Source of the DNA: Liolophura sinensis
Taxonomy: Eukaryota; Mollusca; Polyplacophora; Chitonida; Chitonidae
Length of the DNA: 64,000 bases
Direction of reading: 5' to 3'
NCBI RefSeq assembly: GCF_032854445.1
Contig: NC_088302.1
Coordinates: 23,821,788 to 23,885,787, forward strand
Shown here piece after piece: positions 31,480 through 43,734 of the stretch. The position numbers were made by a program, and so were the translations under genes. Numbering within the stretch: position 1 is the first letter of the stretch; each line of letters opens with the position of its first letter. The notes beneath the pieces are model-generated. The model saw nothing but the letters and a program-made list of their open reading frames with translations. It searched no databases and had not been told where the DNA came from.

Positions 31480-33064
31480 AGCAAACTACCAAGCCTGGGC
31501 ACCAGAGCAAAAATTGTCTACTTGTGACATTTGCAAACTTCGACATCCTACTGTCCTCCATAACAAAACCAGGGAACGTCCAGAGAGCCAACCGAAAAAG
31601 AGGGTGGAGACTGATATAACTTTGCTAAGAATATTGTAGAGAAATGCGAGGGCCAGTGTTGGACAATGCACGATGACCATTATACCAGTACAAGTGAAAC
31701 TGAAAACGCCACATACCAAGAAACAAATATCTTTCGTACTGGGACCATTTGAGGGGCATTGACTTGCCAGAGATTGATGCTGATCGATTTACTTCTTGGA
31801 AACAACGTAGCCGGTGCCTATATGCCGTACGAGATAAAGACAGGTCCAAACAATGCTTGGATGGCTTATATAGAATTTAATCCGGGACGTCAAAGGAATG
31901 GACAAAGGTTCCACTTTCACTGTGAATAAGGCGGAAATTACAGCAGTGGAAGAGGTGGAACAACTCGAGAGAGTGAACAGACTAGTAAGAAACCCAGTTG
32001 ATCTTGATTTCCCGCTGAGGCTTTCTGGGGACAAAAGAGAGCATTCGCAAGAAGACATTCGCAAGAAGAAAGGAATGCTTTCTTTCACCAGCTCAGTGTA
32101 CCCCTTGGGAACGGCTGCTCCTTTTGTATCGGAAGCAAAGATCCTCCTCTAAAGTGTATGTAGACAGAACATTGGATGGGACGAACAGCTGACGAAGGAC
32201 CTTAGCGCCTGGCGTCAGTGGCTTCGGTGTTTCTGAGACGCCAGTGGCGTGGGGTACGGCTTGCTGTTGCCTGCCTACGTATTGTCGACGAGAATAATGG
32301 AGCCAGCACAATATTCGTCGTTGGAAAAGCAAAGGTAGACCCGCTCAAGAAGGTGACAGCTCTACGGATGGAGTTAACTGCGGCGACCGTTGCGGTAAAA
32401 CTTTAGAAAAAAATTCCTAAAAACAGAAATGGGCTCCAACATTAACACTGTAGACAGGCAGCATGTCGAGGTTAAAGTACATGGCCAACCAAGTATCAAG
32501 GTTTCAAACCTTTGTCGCATATCGCCTTGCCATCGTTCGCGATTCCTCTGAACTACACCAACTGAGATATGTTGATACGAAGTCCAACCCTGCTGACCGC
32601 GCCTCAGAAACTACTATAACTACAGTTGAACAAGGTAGCTACCTGGATACATCTAGCAAAAGAAAACCACAAAAGACGTGTTACGGTTCGGAAGAAGATT
32701 CATCATGATTTAGGACAGCTGGAACTTTACCCAAAACTAACAAACAGAATAAATGAAACGCTTTTTGCTCGTGCGAGAGACACAACAAAAACAGAAATTA
32801 CCGTAGATATACTGGAGCGAACAGAAAAGGCACTGGTTAAGTATGTCCAGCAGAACCACTTCTACGAAGACACCGAAGCGCTCACCAAAGTTAAAGGGCC
32901 TCAAAGCACCTCAACTACAATAAAGAAGTCCTGCGAAAGCTTGACCCGTTCTTGGTTGATGGTCTTATCCGCGTTGGAGAGAGCCTTCGGAGAACAGACA
33001 TCGACTATAATGCCAAAGCATCAGATTTTGTTGCATAATATAAGCGTTATGTCCGACATTCATA
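31480..33064 (+). pseudogene. BEL/Pao pol, first part (RT end, RNase H, integrase N-terminus)
   Basis: Recognisable blocks in shifting frames: HLRGIDLPEIDAD (about 31747) and NNVAGAYMPYEIKTGP (about 31801), both from the protease-to-RT region; SSVYPLGTAAPF (about 32090), the end of the RT palm; IGWDEQLTKDLSAW (about 32172); VVGKAKVDPLKKVTALRMELTAA (about 32320, split here by position, not by gap), which is RNase H-like; YVDTKSNPADRAS (about 32568); and NAKHQILLHN (about 33010), the integrase zinc-finger side. At least four frame changes and several stops. It ends abruptly at SDIHI, where BEL homology resumes 2.2 kb later. Confidence 0.8.
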
Positions 33065-35311
33065 TACCATTCGTAGTCTGTAAAGGGCGTTCCAAGTCGA
33101 TAATCGCAAGATCCATTTCCAAAACAACGTTTAGCACTAACTCTCAAAGACAAAGATATGTAAGAAATTATACAAATAAGAAATAAAGCCGGTAACAGAC
33201 AAGAGAGAAGCGGTCATCAGTTTTCAATGATGCCGGGCAGACAATGAATATTCCAGGCATGAATTCCATATCAAAGTTCAAATTCGTAGCCCCAGGTTAA
33301 GCGGTATTAGATACAGTTTGAAAATGATGAGCGTTACAGACCCAAACCGATCAGACTGTGATTCAAAAGTAACGGACGATTACGTCTTTCCCGTTAATAT
33401 GTAAAGATCTCATGCTACAAGAGGCGTCATCTATGATACTACACGTGACATACAATAGACGGTTACACTGGTGCCATCTATGTTGTTAAATACCATGTAC
33501 GTGATAGATATGTACATAGGGATAAAAGGGCCGTCTGTGTGGTTGATCACAATGCAGATCGCCAGAGATTCTTAACGCTCTGTCCATACCTGCCAACAAG
33601 AGTGTTATACTCATTGTAAAATTTGAGAAACTTAGAATGAAAGCGTTTGATGGAGTATCCTTGACAAACTAGTTTTTGAACTAGCAACTTGTGACACAGA
33701 TTAAAGTCACCACAATTAACGCATGATCTGACAAATGCTACAAGGCGAGATATGTGTACGCCATATGCAGGACCGTTTGGTATATTGCTATCTAAATAAG
33801 GATAATTTACAACATCAAAATTGAAATTATCCCTTTTGTCGTAGAGGCGGCGTGAAAGGAGACCTTGTTCGTCTTTGTACAGATATAGATCCAAATAAGA
33901 TGTACCATCAGGACTATCTGTTGTCTCCTTTTAATCCAATGAAGGCGGATAGATTTCCTTCAGCGCTTCAGCAATATGGGGATTATTTAACGCCAGTAGA
34001 TCATCAATATACCGCTTGGTAAATGAAAAGGATCGAGCTTTAAAGATATTACTTTTAAGTAATTTCTGCATATAGTCGTATTCATATGAAAACATGTATA
34101 GGTCTGCCAAGAGGCGCACAATTGGTACCCATTGGAATACCTATGCACTGTTGGTAAATGGTATCTCCGAATTTCACATAGATGTTATTAATGAGAAATT
34201 CAAGTAATTCAATAAATAGTGTAACATCGCATGAGTGGTAACCTTTATAAAGAGTAGAACTAAAGAAAGCCTTATTGCTTCTGACGTTAATGTAACGATG
34301 ATTGTTTTAGTAAATACCGAGATAATTAACGACGATATTCTTTCAATAAGATCTTTGTGAGGAATCGTAGTATAGAGAGTAGAGAAATACGTCTTTGTAC
34401 GGTATATGCATATGAGCATCGAGTTCTTCTGTAAGACGTTTGGAGTTGTTAAGAATCCACATGCAGTTGACACCTGAATTTTTTGTTATGGCACAACAAT
34501 ACTTATTCCAAAATGACTTTACTTCTTGTAACGCTCTCGTAAGTAGGGCTGAAAAGAGTTTGGTGGTACAGCTTCTTGAACCTGCAATAAATCGAGCCTT
34601 GTAGGGGATTTATGCATTTTAGGAATCCAGTAAAGCTGTGGTATTTCTGTGTGACGGGTAGGTATATTTATGCGCCTTTCTTCAAGAAAGGTTTTGTGTT
34701 TGTTAAATAGTTCCTCCAAAGTACATGTAGTAGCTGAATGCGTGGATGTCGTTGTAGATGCACATAGCTCTTGAACAAGAATTTGATAATAATAATTCTT
34801 GAAAATAAAGATGACATTATTAGGAGCCTTGTCTGCTACAGTGATGACAAATTTACTATGAAGGTCAGCGAGTGTTTCTTGCACAGTGGGATCCTTCAGA
34901 ACCTGTTTAACTTTAGGTAGAGCATCAGTGTCTAGACGGTGTATAGTTAAACTAACTTTCTTTTTGACAATCTCAAGCCAATCGTTAAGTACCGAAGAAT
35001 CCACTTTCTCCCGTTTTGACCATTTTTTAACATACTCCTCAAGTGCCGAGATGATACTTTTTTTGTTTGATCGAATGTTGACATTTCTCTTTTCTCTATA
35101 CTTAGGGCCCCTCACAAAGAGATTCCTTAGATCATGATTCTTAATAATATTAAGGTCACCAGTCAGGACATGTTTACATTTGTCGTAGGTTAAAACTGAG
35201 GATTCACAATCACAGTTACAGCCGCCAGAAGTATACGTCGCCAAATCGAACTCCTTGATGGCCTGTATAAATATAAGCGTCAAGTCCGACACTCCAGTCT
35301 CGAAGTTTATC
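33065..35311 (-). pseudogene. Penelope-like reverse transcriptase element, antisense and nested in BEL
   Basis: Minus-strand open pieces in N-to-C order: 35311-34519, 34473-34174, 34119-33931 and 33894-33547. Motifs: PQLYWIPKMHKSPTR (about 34620), STLYTTIPHKDLIERI (RT motif A region, about 34340-34390), GIPMGTNCAPL (about 34105-34137), RYIDD (catalytic YxDD, about 34000-34014), and YDKRDNFNFDVVNYPYL (about 33800-33860). The pieces are separated by single-base frameshifts, for example after NCAPL. No GIY-YIG endonuclease could be recognised. The family call rests on the RT motifs; a related RT type is possible. Clearly inactive. Confidence 0.65.
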
Positions 35312-36330
35312 ATTTTCGAAACACACAAGGCAGTTGGATATCTTGGCAAAATTGCCGTCCTCGCAAGACTTCGCCAGTTACTGGATCATAGGAGTTTAGT
35401 CTCCAAATGTGTAACTTGTAAAAGACACCAGCCTCTTGCCTTGCAACAGATGATGGCAGACATGCCGTAGGACACAACCCCATTTTACGTATGTTGGAAT
35501 GGACTTTTTCGGTCCGTTTGAAGTGAAGAGAGGGCGGGGTATCATCAAGAGATATGGCGTCAAGATCACGTGTTTGACAAGTAGAGCTGTTTATCTCGAA
35601 CGGGATAACACACTCGAAACAGATTCCTGTATTAACGCCATACAGAGGCTGATTGCTCGCAGATGAAATTCATAATTCACAACGGGACAAAGCTGGTAGG
35701 TGCAAAGCAAGAAATGAGAGAACCACTGCGAACCTGGAACAAGCAGAAAATTCACGGTGATATGCTTCTTAAAGGGATTGAACTGAATTTCAACGCTCCA
35801 AAAGCGTTGCCATTCGGCGGAGTTTGAAAACAGAATGTCAACAGAATGTCAACAGAATGTCAACAGAATGTCCAACCTCAACGACGAGTCTCTGCAAATT
35901 TTGCTCTGTGAAGTGGGAGCCATATTAAATGGTCGTCATATCAGTGAACGTCCCAACAGTGTACACGCTCTAGATGTTCTCACACCTAACCACCTGCTAC
36001 TTCTCAGATCGGGGGACAGATTGCCATCAGGACTTGAGCTGTGCAGAGCAAAGAAGCAAATTCAGTATCTTTTGCAAAAGATGGAGACGAGAGTATATGC
36101 CTCTTCTGCAGGGAAGACAGAAGTGGAACAGGTCCAGGAACAACATTAGCAACGGAGATATTGGTCTCATCGTGAATTCTACTCCAAGAAATTCATGGCA
36201 CTCGGGATAGTAATTGAGGTCATCAGGGACAACAAATAGCTTGTCGTAGCAGCAAAACTGAAACGCAAGTCATCTACGTTAATTCGCCCAGTGGCGAAGT
36301 TATGTTCCATTCTCGAACATGACAACTGAT
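35312..36330 (+). pseudogene. BEL/Pao pol, second part (integrase core and DUF5641-like tail)
   Basis: It resumes at THKAVGYLGKIAVLARLRQ (about 35320), then SKCVTCKRHQPLA, VGMDFFGPFEV (about 35493, containing the first catalytic Asp of the DDE integrase), NDESLQILLCEVGAILNGR (about 35879), LTPNHLLLLRSG (about 35985) and RWRREYMPLLQGRQKW (about 36080). The last two are typical of the DUF5641 tail of BEL/Pao integrases. Multiple frameshifts; an AACAGAATGTC unit is repeated at about 35830-35870. Confidence 0.82.
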
Positions 36331-36465
36331 TATTTACATAGTTAGTTTTCGGAAGCCTGTGTTTTCGTGCTCTGTTTCTGACCTGTTTTGTGCTGTGCGT
36401 CATTTCATGCATTGATAGAATCTGTTTCATAATTGCTCGTCTGCTCTCAGTTAGAGAGCCGGAAT

Positions 36466-36517
36466 GTGACGGCCAATTCCATTTTATGTACTATAATTTA
36501 TTTATTTATTTATTTTT

Positions 36518-36548
<31 letters not shown>

Positions 36549-36755
36549 TTCCATGTATCTAACTAAATGGCATAGCCAATAGCTTGTATGCGCATATGCC
36601 ATGTTGTATTAAGGGGAAATAACCACTAAATCAGGGAAGAGTGTTTGTTAGTGCGCCCAGCCAGAAACATACGATTGTTTCACCTGTAAATATGTTCCAG
36701 GGTTAATATGTGGTGGATGCCAAAGTGTACTGATTGATCCTGTTCAGCAAAAAAA
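36466..36755 (+). repeat. BEL right LTR (probable extent)
   Basis: The part matching the left LTR is 36636-36755. The likely start is TGTGACGGCCAATTCC at 36466, a typical TG start, with a (TTTA)n expansion inside (36495-36550). The outer limit is inferred. Confidence 0.55.
36495..36550. repeat. (TTTA)n microsatellite in the BEL right LTR
   Basis: About 14 units of ATTT with one poly-T interruption. Confidence 0.95.
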
Positions 36756-36954
36756 TACATTTTCAGTAGCTCTATATCAGAATTCATATAGCGTTTATAA
36801 ATCTAAATATTCCGTAAGTGGCTGAGGAAAATATCAGACCTTTCATCAATGAAGTCGCGCATACTACCAAAGCACTCCCTGTTTGGGCTGCGACTGTAAA
36901 TCAACAGGTCTGTCAGTTACTTGGCGAAAGTCGATTGTTAACTCCGGGCAACCC

Positions 36955-37045
36955 GACTGCCTCCACCCATAATCCTAACAGCCGTAATTTATAACTGAAA
37001 AATTCTTGAATACGGCGTTAAACACCAATTAAAGTATTAAACAAA
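36955..37045 (+). mobile_element. SINE 3' fragment next to the BEL element
   Basis: Diverged core: CACCCATAATCCTAACAGCC and AAAATTCTTGAATACGGCG, then ACACCAATTAAAG. It begins about 200 bp right of the BEL 3' LTR. Confidence 0.65.
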
Positions 37046-39454
37046 TAAGAAAACTTCGGCGGTAACCTAAATGGGTGTGTTTCGCGGCCTACTGGTACCA
37101 CAGTAAAATAAAAATTAGAATAGAAATAGAATAATAATTTCAACTTTTACATTTGGAAATTTTGACTTTCAACTTTTTGTAATGCACGCAAACCTCGACT
37201 AATTATATGATACTATTAGAATTGTTATATAGTTTCAGCTTTTCTACTATTAATGTAAATAATAAATTTTTAAAAACGCTACAAACCATTACCAGTGCCC
37301 CCACCCCTGCCTGCTCCACCCCTCCTCCCCCTACCACTCATACTTTTTACGTGCGAGGGAGAATTTGATCTGTCAGGATTACCATATATATATACATTGT
37401 ATCGCCTCGTTCAAAAAATTCAGTTTTTACTGTACTAAAATGATCAATAAAAATTAGATAAATTCATTATTTCTTTATCAAAAGGATTAAATGCTAACAT
37501 TTTCTGTCCATCGGATTAGGCTCTTATATACGGTGCCTTTTACATATAGTAAAGAAATTTCGCCAAAGATGCTCATCGGTGGCTGTCGTAATAAAAGCCG
37601 GGGTTCCAACGTTGAACTTGCATCCACGACTCCTAAACTCAGCGCACTGACTTCTCGCCTTAAAAGCTTTTTGCCAGGTTTCTGCTCGATAGTCTTTAGA
37701 CTCATGTCTCGGGGCACCACTTAACTTTGAATGGCCGAAAACTTGTCTGTACGACAATCTGGGCTTGCAGTACTTTCGAAAACTAGTCGGCCCCTGGACT
37801 CTCGATTCAAGTGCTCGGATAGATTTTAAAACTGCCCCCTCCCCCCCTACAACATACTTTTAATACAATATTTTAAACCACATGTCTCGGTATCTCAACT
37901 TTGAATGTCTGCTCAACTCTTTAGGGCAGTGTAGGGACACTCAGCCTCCGAGGCCTAAGTGGTCAATGGGCCCTCACCTGTTGTGCTGGGGTAAGCTTTT
38001 AAGCCTCTTTCATTTTCAGCTTGTCATTTTTAAAGCTATTTACTCATCAGGCCCCATCTCTTGCGATACCCGCCAAAATGGCTGAGATCTCATGTACGGC
38101 AATTTAGAGTCCCTGAGCTTCCGGGGCCTAGGTGATACCTGGACCCTCACCTAATGTGATGTGATAGTTGCCAACCTCCTTGCCCCCTCCTTCTTCGGGG
38201 AATATTTTATTTTCCGTCCGACCCCACTGATTACACATAAAATCTGTTAAGGGTTTTTAAACTACCAGACCAGCAGCTCTATGTATGTCGCCCTGCATGT
38301 GCAGTACACATAGGCCTACAACAAAAATCTGACCCAGTACGACTTTAAACTTTTCATGATTATTATCTACTGATTCATCATTATTATGTGCTGCTTGTCC
38401 CGACATGCAGCTGTACATTTCACTTACCTCATCATGCCATGGCAGGGATTGTGGGTCAATACGTGACTTTCAACTTTACGTGCATCTCTCCATTCCCAAC
38501 GGCACCCTCACTCTGCTTGTCAACGTCCGACGTCACCAATTGTTAGCTACGTCACATAATTGTGACGTGTTCAGAAAAAGCTTTGTCTCGAGTTCTTCAC
38601 ATCAACGTAATAAAGACTGACGTCCAGTATATGGGTGAGATGAAGTTGCTGGTCGGGGCTTTTCAACATTCTCACAGACATTATAATATAACGAATAGTT
38701 ATATTTGATGTTTTATAAAACATATCCAGTCAGTCCATAGGCTGCCGAAGAATATATTATGCTGAAGGAGAGGTCTACCTTAAAACAGTTTAATGCCTGC
38801 AAGTGACTACATAAATAGGCTTATCAAGCTGACAGCATCTCGTTGTGTCCTTCAGAAAGACCCTTCCAAAAAATCAAACGACAAATTACAAATCAGATAA
38901 AGTTCTGCAGCTTTGCATTCAGTTTTAAGTTTCATTCTCCCTGAAATCTGTAGAGCCCATATAGCAGAACGATCAACCGCCGACCACCACTGAAATAACT
39001 AACGTCCCTATATCACACAGGCAAAATATCCTCTTGTAGCTCCACTAGCATCACTAGTAAATCTTTTGAGTCGAGGAGAAAACACACCATGTTCTCTCGC
39101 GAGTTAACTTCGTTAACTGCACCAGGCTATCCGGTTGTCAGGCGATGCTTATACATACTGTAAAAGCCGAAACATTTGGAACATTCTCTGAAGTGATTAA
39201 CAGACCTACACGCCAAACCTCGCTTAGCCGATAGAAATCAGTAAACATTGCTGTAATCAAACATTTAGATTTCTGAAGTTACAAATGCACAACAACAATA
39301 TTAAAAAAAAAAAAAAAAAAAAAAACAATCCGCCAAGGTGTTGAAAGTCGTACCATGTTTTAGCAACGTCGTAGTTTTGTCTTCATTCCTTACGGAGTCT
39401 TGTTAACTCGCTATGTGTTTCCATTTAGGTCAATGTAGTTTTCTATACTGTGGA

Positions 39455-39730
39455 GTGGGGCCTCTGTGGTTCAGTGGGTTAGCGCGCTAGCGCAGCCTAA
39501 TGACCCAGGAGCCTCTCACCAATGCGGTCGCTGTGAGTTCAAGTCCAGCTCATGCTGGCTTCCTCTCGGGCCGTAAGTGGGAAGGTCTGCCAGCAACCTG
39601 CGGATGATCGTGGGCTTCCCCCGGGCTCTGCCCGATTTCCACCCACCATAATGCTGGCCGCCGTCGTATAAGTGAAATATTCTTGAGCACGGCGTAAAAC
39701 ACCAATCAAATAAATAAATAAAGTAATAAA
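39455..39730 (+). mobile_element. SINE, full-length with 14-bp target duplication
   Basis: The head GGGGCCTCTGTGGTTCAGTG runs to an (AAAT)n-type tail. It is flanked by TTCTATACTGTGGA at 39441-39454 and 39731-39744, a perfect direct repeat. It is one of the least diverged copies, so relatively recent. Confidence 0.92.
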
Positions 39731-40707
39731 TTCTATACTGTGGAAGTTCCACTGAATTAGGCAGGACATGCATGGCTTCTTCCGGGTAATCTACAACAAC
39801 ATAATAGACTCCAACATGGAGAGCAAAACCAAAGTGACAAATGGTAAAACTGGGTGAAAGCCGGCCTGTCGTCAGTTTATCTCAGTTATGGTTTGGTTCA
39901 ACTTAAAAACATGCCCTCTATCACAATATATAAAGCTTATGCAGCTATAGGTAAAAAAATGTATTCATGTTAATTGAAATTTCGTAGCCGTCTCTGATGC
40001 AATTAATCACATGCTGTGATTCACATGTAATAAACGTGAAAACCATTCAGAGAGACCAGGCTTTGGGGACGCTCAGTAAAATCCTGCCTTATGCTCGTAT
40101 ACAATGATGGCCTCACATGGCTGTGGAACAAGACAACTGCATGATGGTGTCTTGAGCAATAAGGAACTTTGATGATATTTCAGTTCCGTGTGGCCAGGTA
40201 GCTTCAGCCAGAGGTCAGCTTCTAACGCCTTTCTGAAAAGAATGAATGTTTTCCCAACAAACTTGGCCAGCTATTCTTCATATATAATAACCATATGTAG
40301 ACATTCGCAAGCCATCCATGCTGTGCTGGGCCGTTGACCTTGACGCAACATGACATGTGCATCCAAAAGCAGGGTCTTTCTTCCCTTCCACCGCATTTAA
40401 CAAGAATGTCCTTTCTGTGGGCATGACCATCGTGTATTAGAGACAAAGAAAACACTAGCGTGAAGTATACAGAGAATAGACCATTAAATGCTGCCTTTGG
40501 AAAATAGTTCTATTTGTTATTTACAATACTTTTCGTCCTATTAAAATACATTTGAAACTTTGTGTTCTGCGGTGGTCTTTTCTGACCATATTGAGACCAG
40601 TGACGTCACATCAGTTCTTTGGCATTTGACACTCACAGACGGCTAGATTCCGTCATTCAAAAATATGGCTGTTGTGCCCAGCCAACCACCGCAGGTTGTA
40701 AAAATTT

Positions 40708-40885
40708 CACAATAACCCAGGAGCCTCTCACCAATCGCTGAGGGCTCATGCCGGATGGTCTGTCAGCAACCTGAAGATGTTCGCCGGCTTCCCAATAATG
40801 CTCGCCACCGCCATATACACGTATGTGAAATGTCCTTGAGCACGGCGTAAAACAGTAATCAATCAAACAGATAAATATATAAATT
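40708..40885 (+). mobile_element. SINE, internally deleted old copy
   Basis: CCAGGAGCCTCTCACCAATC, then a shortened body (CTGTCAGCAACCTGAAGATG) and the core TGAAATGTCCTTGAGCACGG. Partial and diverged. Confidence 0.72.
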
Positions 40886-41399
40886 TAAAACTTCTAAAGA
40901 AGTAAATCAGACTATGTGATTAATACTTAACTTTAGTGATTTCATACCCATTAGAAGAACTTGTCCTGTATTTGTGCTAAAATTTCAAGCCATAATTTTT
41001 TAAATTCACGTCATGATCTTTGGAGAGTCTAGCCATGTCGTGTATATCGTAGATATATCGGAATACATTTGCCATACATAGTAACAAATTCTCATAAATA
41101 GCAATGAATCTTACTGGTGTCTTGACACATGGAACTGATCTCTTGATAGATCGTACTGGTGTCTTGACACCAATTTCTTGTCTAACTTTTGTCTAACCTT
41201 CACTTATGGCATCTTCTTTCTGACATTGTATAACATTTCATAATTAGTGGTAACTTGACGTAATTATTTCGTATTCAATTGTAGTATGTATGCAGGCATG
41301 TTTGGGGTTTTATGCCATGCTTAATTTTTCAGTCAAATGACAACGAGGAGTCGTTAGGTGCATGTGTGTACATATACTGCATGTGTCTTCTTGTGACAT

Positions 41400-41640
41400 G
41401 GTGAGCCTAGGCCGCCAAAATGCTGCCGACAGAGGTTTCATGCCGAAGATACCAGACATTATACTGACACCAGGCCAACCAATCAGGCTTCCTTGCTCTA
41501 ACCTCTCGGTGCTGAGTGCCAAGCGAGGCAGCAACAAGTACCATTTTCAAATCTTTGGTATGACTCGACCAGTGACTCGATCCCGGCTTCGAGGCGGGCG
41601 CTCTAACCATTATAGGCCATCGAAACGGTCTCAATCGTAA
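41400..41640 (-). mobile_element. second SINE family (tRNA head), minus copy
   Basis: On the minus strand: GATGGCCTATAATGGTTAGAG (box A-like), GCCGGGATCGAGTCAC (box B-like), CTTGGCACTCAGCACCGAG, GTGTCAGTATAATGTCTGG and ATCTTCGGCATG. This arrangement resembles a mollusc SINE family I recall with the GTGTCAGTATAATG...GGCATGA body. Different from the main SINE in this window. Apparent open frames on both strands are not genes. Confidence 0.65.
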
Positions 41641-41875
41641 GCCCCGATCCCATCTAGTCGAATGTTGCGTCTTTTCATTATGACATAAGATTCGTATTGA
41701 ATCATGTAGGAAGAAGTAAATTGGCGAAAATTTCACGACAGGCTTACGACAGTTACAAACAAGTTGCGAAACGTTTTGGCAAGATTCGTAATTGATTCGT
41801 AATTGATTCGTGAAAAGGATTAATCTTCGTGAGAAAGGCAAGAATAGATTATGTTATAATGCAACATTATATCAT

Positions 41876-41975
41876 GTCTCGCCAATGCGGCCGTTGTGAG
41901 TTCAAGCTCAGCTCATGCTGGCTCGATTCCCTTTCCGGTCGTATGTGGGAAGGTCTGCCTGGTCGTGTGTTTTCG
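41876..41975 (+). mobile_element. SINE internal fragment
   Basis: TCGCCAATGCGGCCGTTGTG...GTGGGAAGGTCTGCCTGGTC. This is the box B and body portion only, without head start or tail. Confidence 0.7.
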
Positions 41976-43322
41976 CAAGTTGAAGGGTGAAACATATAGG
42001 CCTATATATTTTGACTTACACAAATTTGAACCTTTATTAAAATAAAAATCTAACTTTATCTAGAGCATGACAAGAAAAAACTATACGCTGGAAGCTGTTG
42101 CATGCACAAATAGATAATTTTTCTCATTAATTTAAAGAATAAATGAAACAAACAAATATAACTGGACACATCGATGATGACGTAATAGGCCTAAGCCATA
42201 CGTCATATGTATATACATATATGTGGGCGTCAGCTGTAGGCCTACTTTTGAAAGGATGTGTCGACTATATACCATGCATAAAAACCCAGTGAAACGCATG
42301 AAAATGCTGACATGTGGTTTTTGGAGCACCACTGAATCCTGTACTTTGAGGCAACAAAAAGAACAAAAACGTATACCCTGTAGCCATAGGCGAGTGTTTT
42401 TTTTTTTGTTTTGTTTTTTGTTAAACTTAATTTATGTTTAGTTGCATTATAAAGCGGGACGATTGCAGTAACTTACACCAGTTAGATGAAAACTATTAGA
42501 ATATAATATAGAATTAATACATTGATTGGCATTCACAACGTACACTATATATGTTGTTTGACGCCGTGTAAACCAAGAATTTTATATTACATGTCACTAT
42601 AAAGGCTATACCATGGTTGTCAGTTTTATATGAGAGAAGGAGTGCGTAGTATAAACCACTGACCCGGGACAAGTTTATGACGAACTTTCCAACGTATGGA
42701 GCACATTGTATTAGTGTACAAAACAGCTCTATTCAGCATCAAAATCAGTTAATGTTTTGTGTACTATTAAATCAATTTTCACAAATTTCTATATGTGTAG
42801 AGTCCTCCCTCCTGTTCCCTCTCTCCTCCCTTTTCTCCCTTTGTCTCTCATTTTTACGCCCTGTCTTGAAAAGATTGTAGGTACATGTGTATGGGCCTAG
42901 CGCCAATTGTTTTTTCAGTCCATGTGTCCGCGCACGGTGGTTCACAGATTCGTGCTGATTATATCTTAGAGACAATATAAGAGTAGTATGCATTTTAACC
43001 TCAGACCATCTTCAAAATCCAGCTTGATTTGTGCATATAAGTTTTGCAGATTTAATGCTTTCTTTGGTTCTGATTATTAGATATAGTTGGTTTACATTTA
43101 AGTGTGATTGCATGGGGAGACTCCTGCGTGTATGGTTGTAAAGGCACTGGTGTCCTCGCGCAGAACTATTTAATCAGCATTCAACAATAAAATTGTATCA
43201 AGTGTTGATTAGAATAAAATGCCTGCTTTAGGTAAAGAGAATGGACGAGTATTAAGTATTATCAGAAACAACGCTTGAGATAGAATGTTTTCTGGTATCA
43301 CTTCCTTCCTCATCATCATGAC

Positions 43323-43324
<2 letters not shown>

Positions 43325-43405
<81 letters not shown>
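43325..43405. repeat. (AT)n microsatellite
   Basis: About 80 bp of uninterrupted AT. Confidence 0.97.
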
Positions 43406-43407
<2 letters not shown>

Positions 43408-43540
43408 AGATTTCTGTACAAAATTTAGTACTATAGTGGTGCCAGTGATGTCAAGCGAACGTAGAGCGAGTGGCACATACGCTGTATAAGTATGACTATG
43501 CAGCAGACTCTGTACATATAAAAATTTCAGTGAAAGTGCA

Positions 43541-43734
43541 AATCATGCTGGCTTCCTCTCCAGTCGTATGTGCATGCGAAGGTCTTGCATCAACCTCCAT
43601 GCGGACGGTCGTGGGTTTTCTCTGGGCTCTTCCCGGTTTCCTCCCATCATTATGCTGGCCGCCGTCGTATAAGTGAAATACTTTCGAGTATACGGTGTAA
43701 AACCCCGGTCATATAAATAAATAAATAAATAAAT
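43541..43734 (+). mobile_element. SINE, 5'-truncated copy
   Basis: Begins ATCATGCTGGCTTCCTCTCC and ends AAATAAATAAATAAATAAAT. Several substitutions (TTTCGAGTATACGGTG) show it is older. Head missing. Confidence 0.82.

Larger units (their letters stand above)
30683..36755 (+). mobile_element. BEL/Pao LTR retrotransposon, decayed, with a nested insertion
   Basis: Direct-repeat LTR remnants (30683-30810 and 36636-36755) flank a pol region read left to right: protease/RT end, RNase H, and integrase with a C-terminal DUF5641-like domain. Many frameshifts and stops are present, and a recognisable gag could not be found. Between 33065 and 35311 the integrase is interrupted by an antisense Penelope-like element. 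BEL/Pao elements are animal LTR retrotransposons; this copy is not functional. Confidence 0.82.

Noticed and set aside
41362-41841. ORFs of 92 and 144 codons on opposite strands
   Set aside because: They coincide with a second SINE family in minus orientation.
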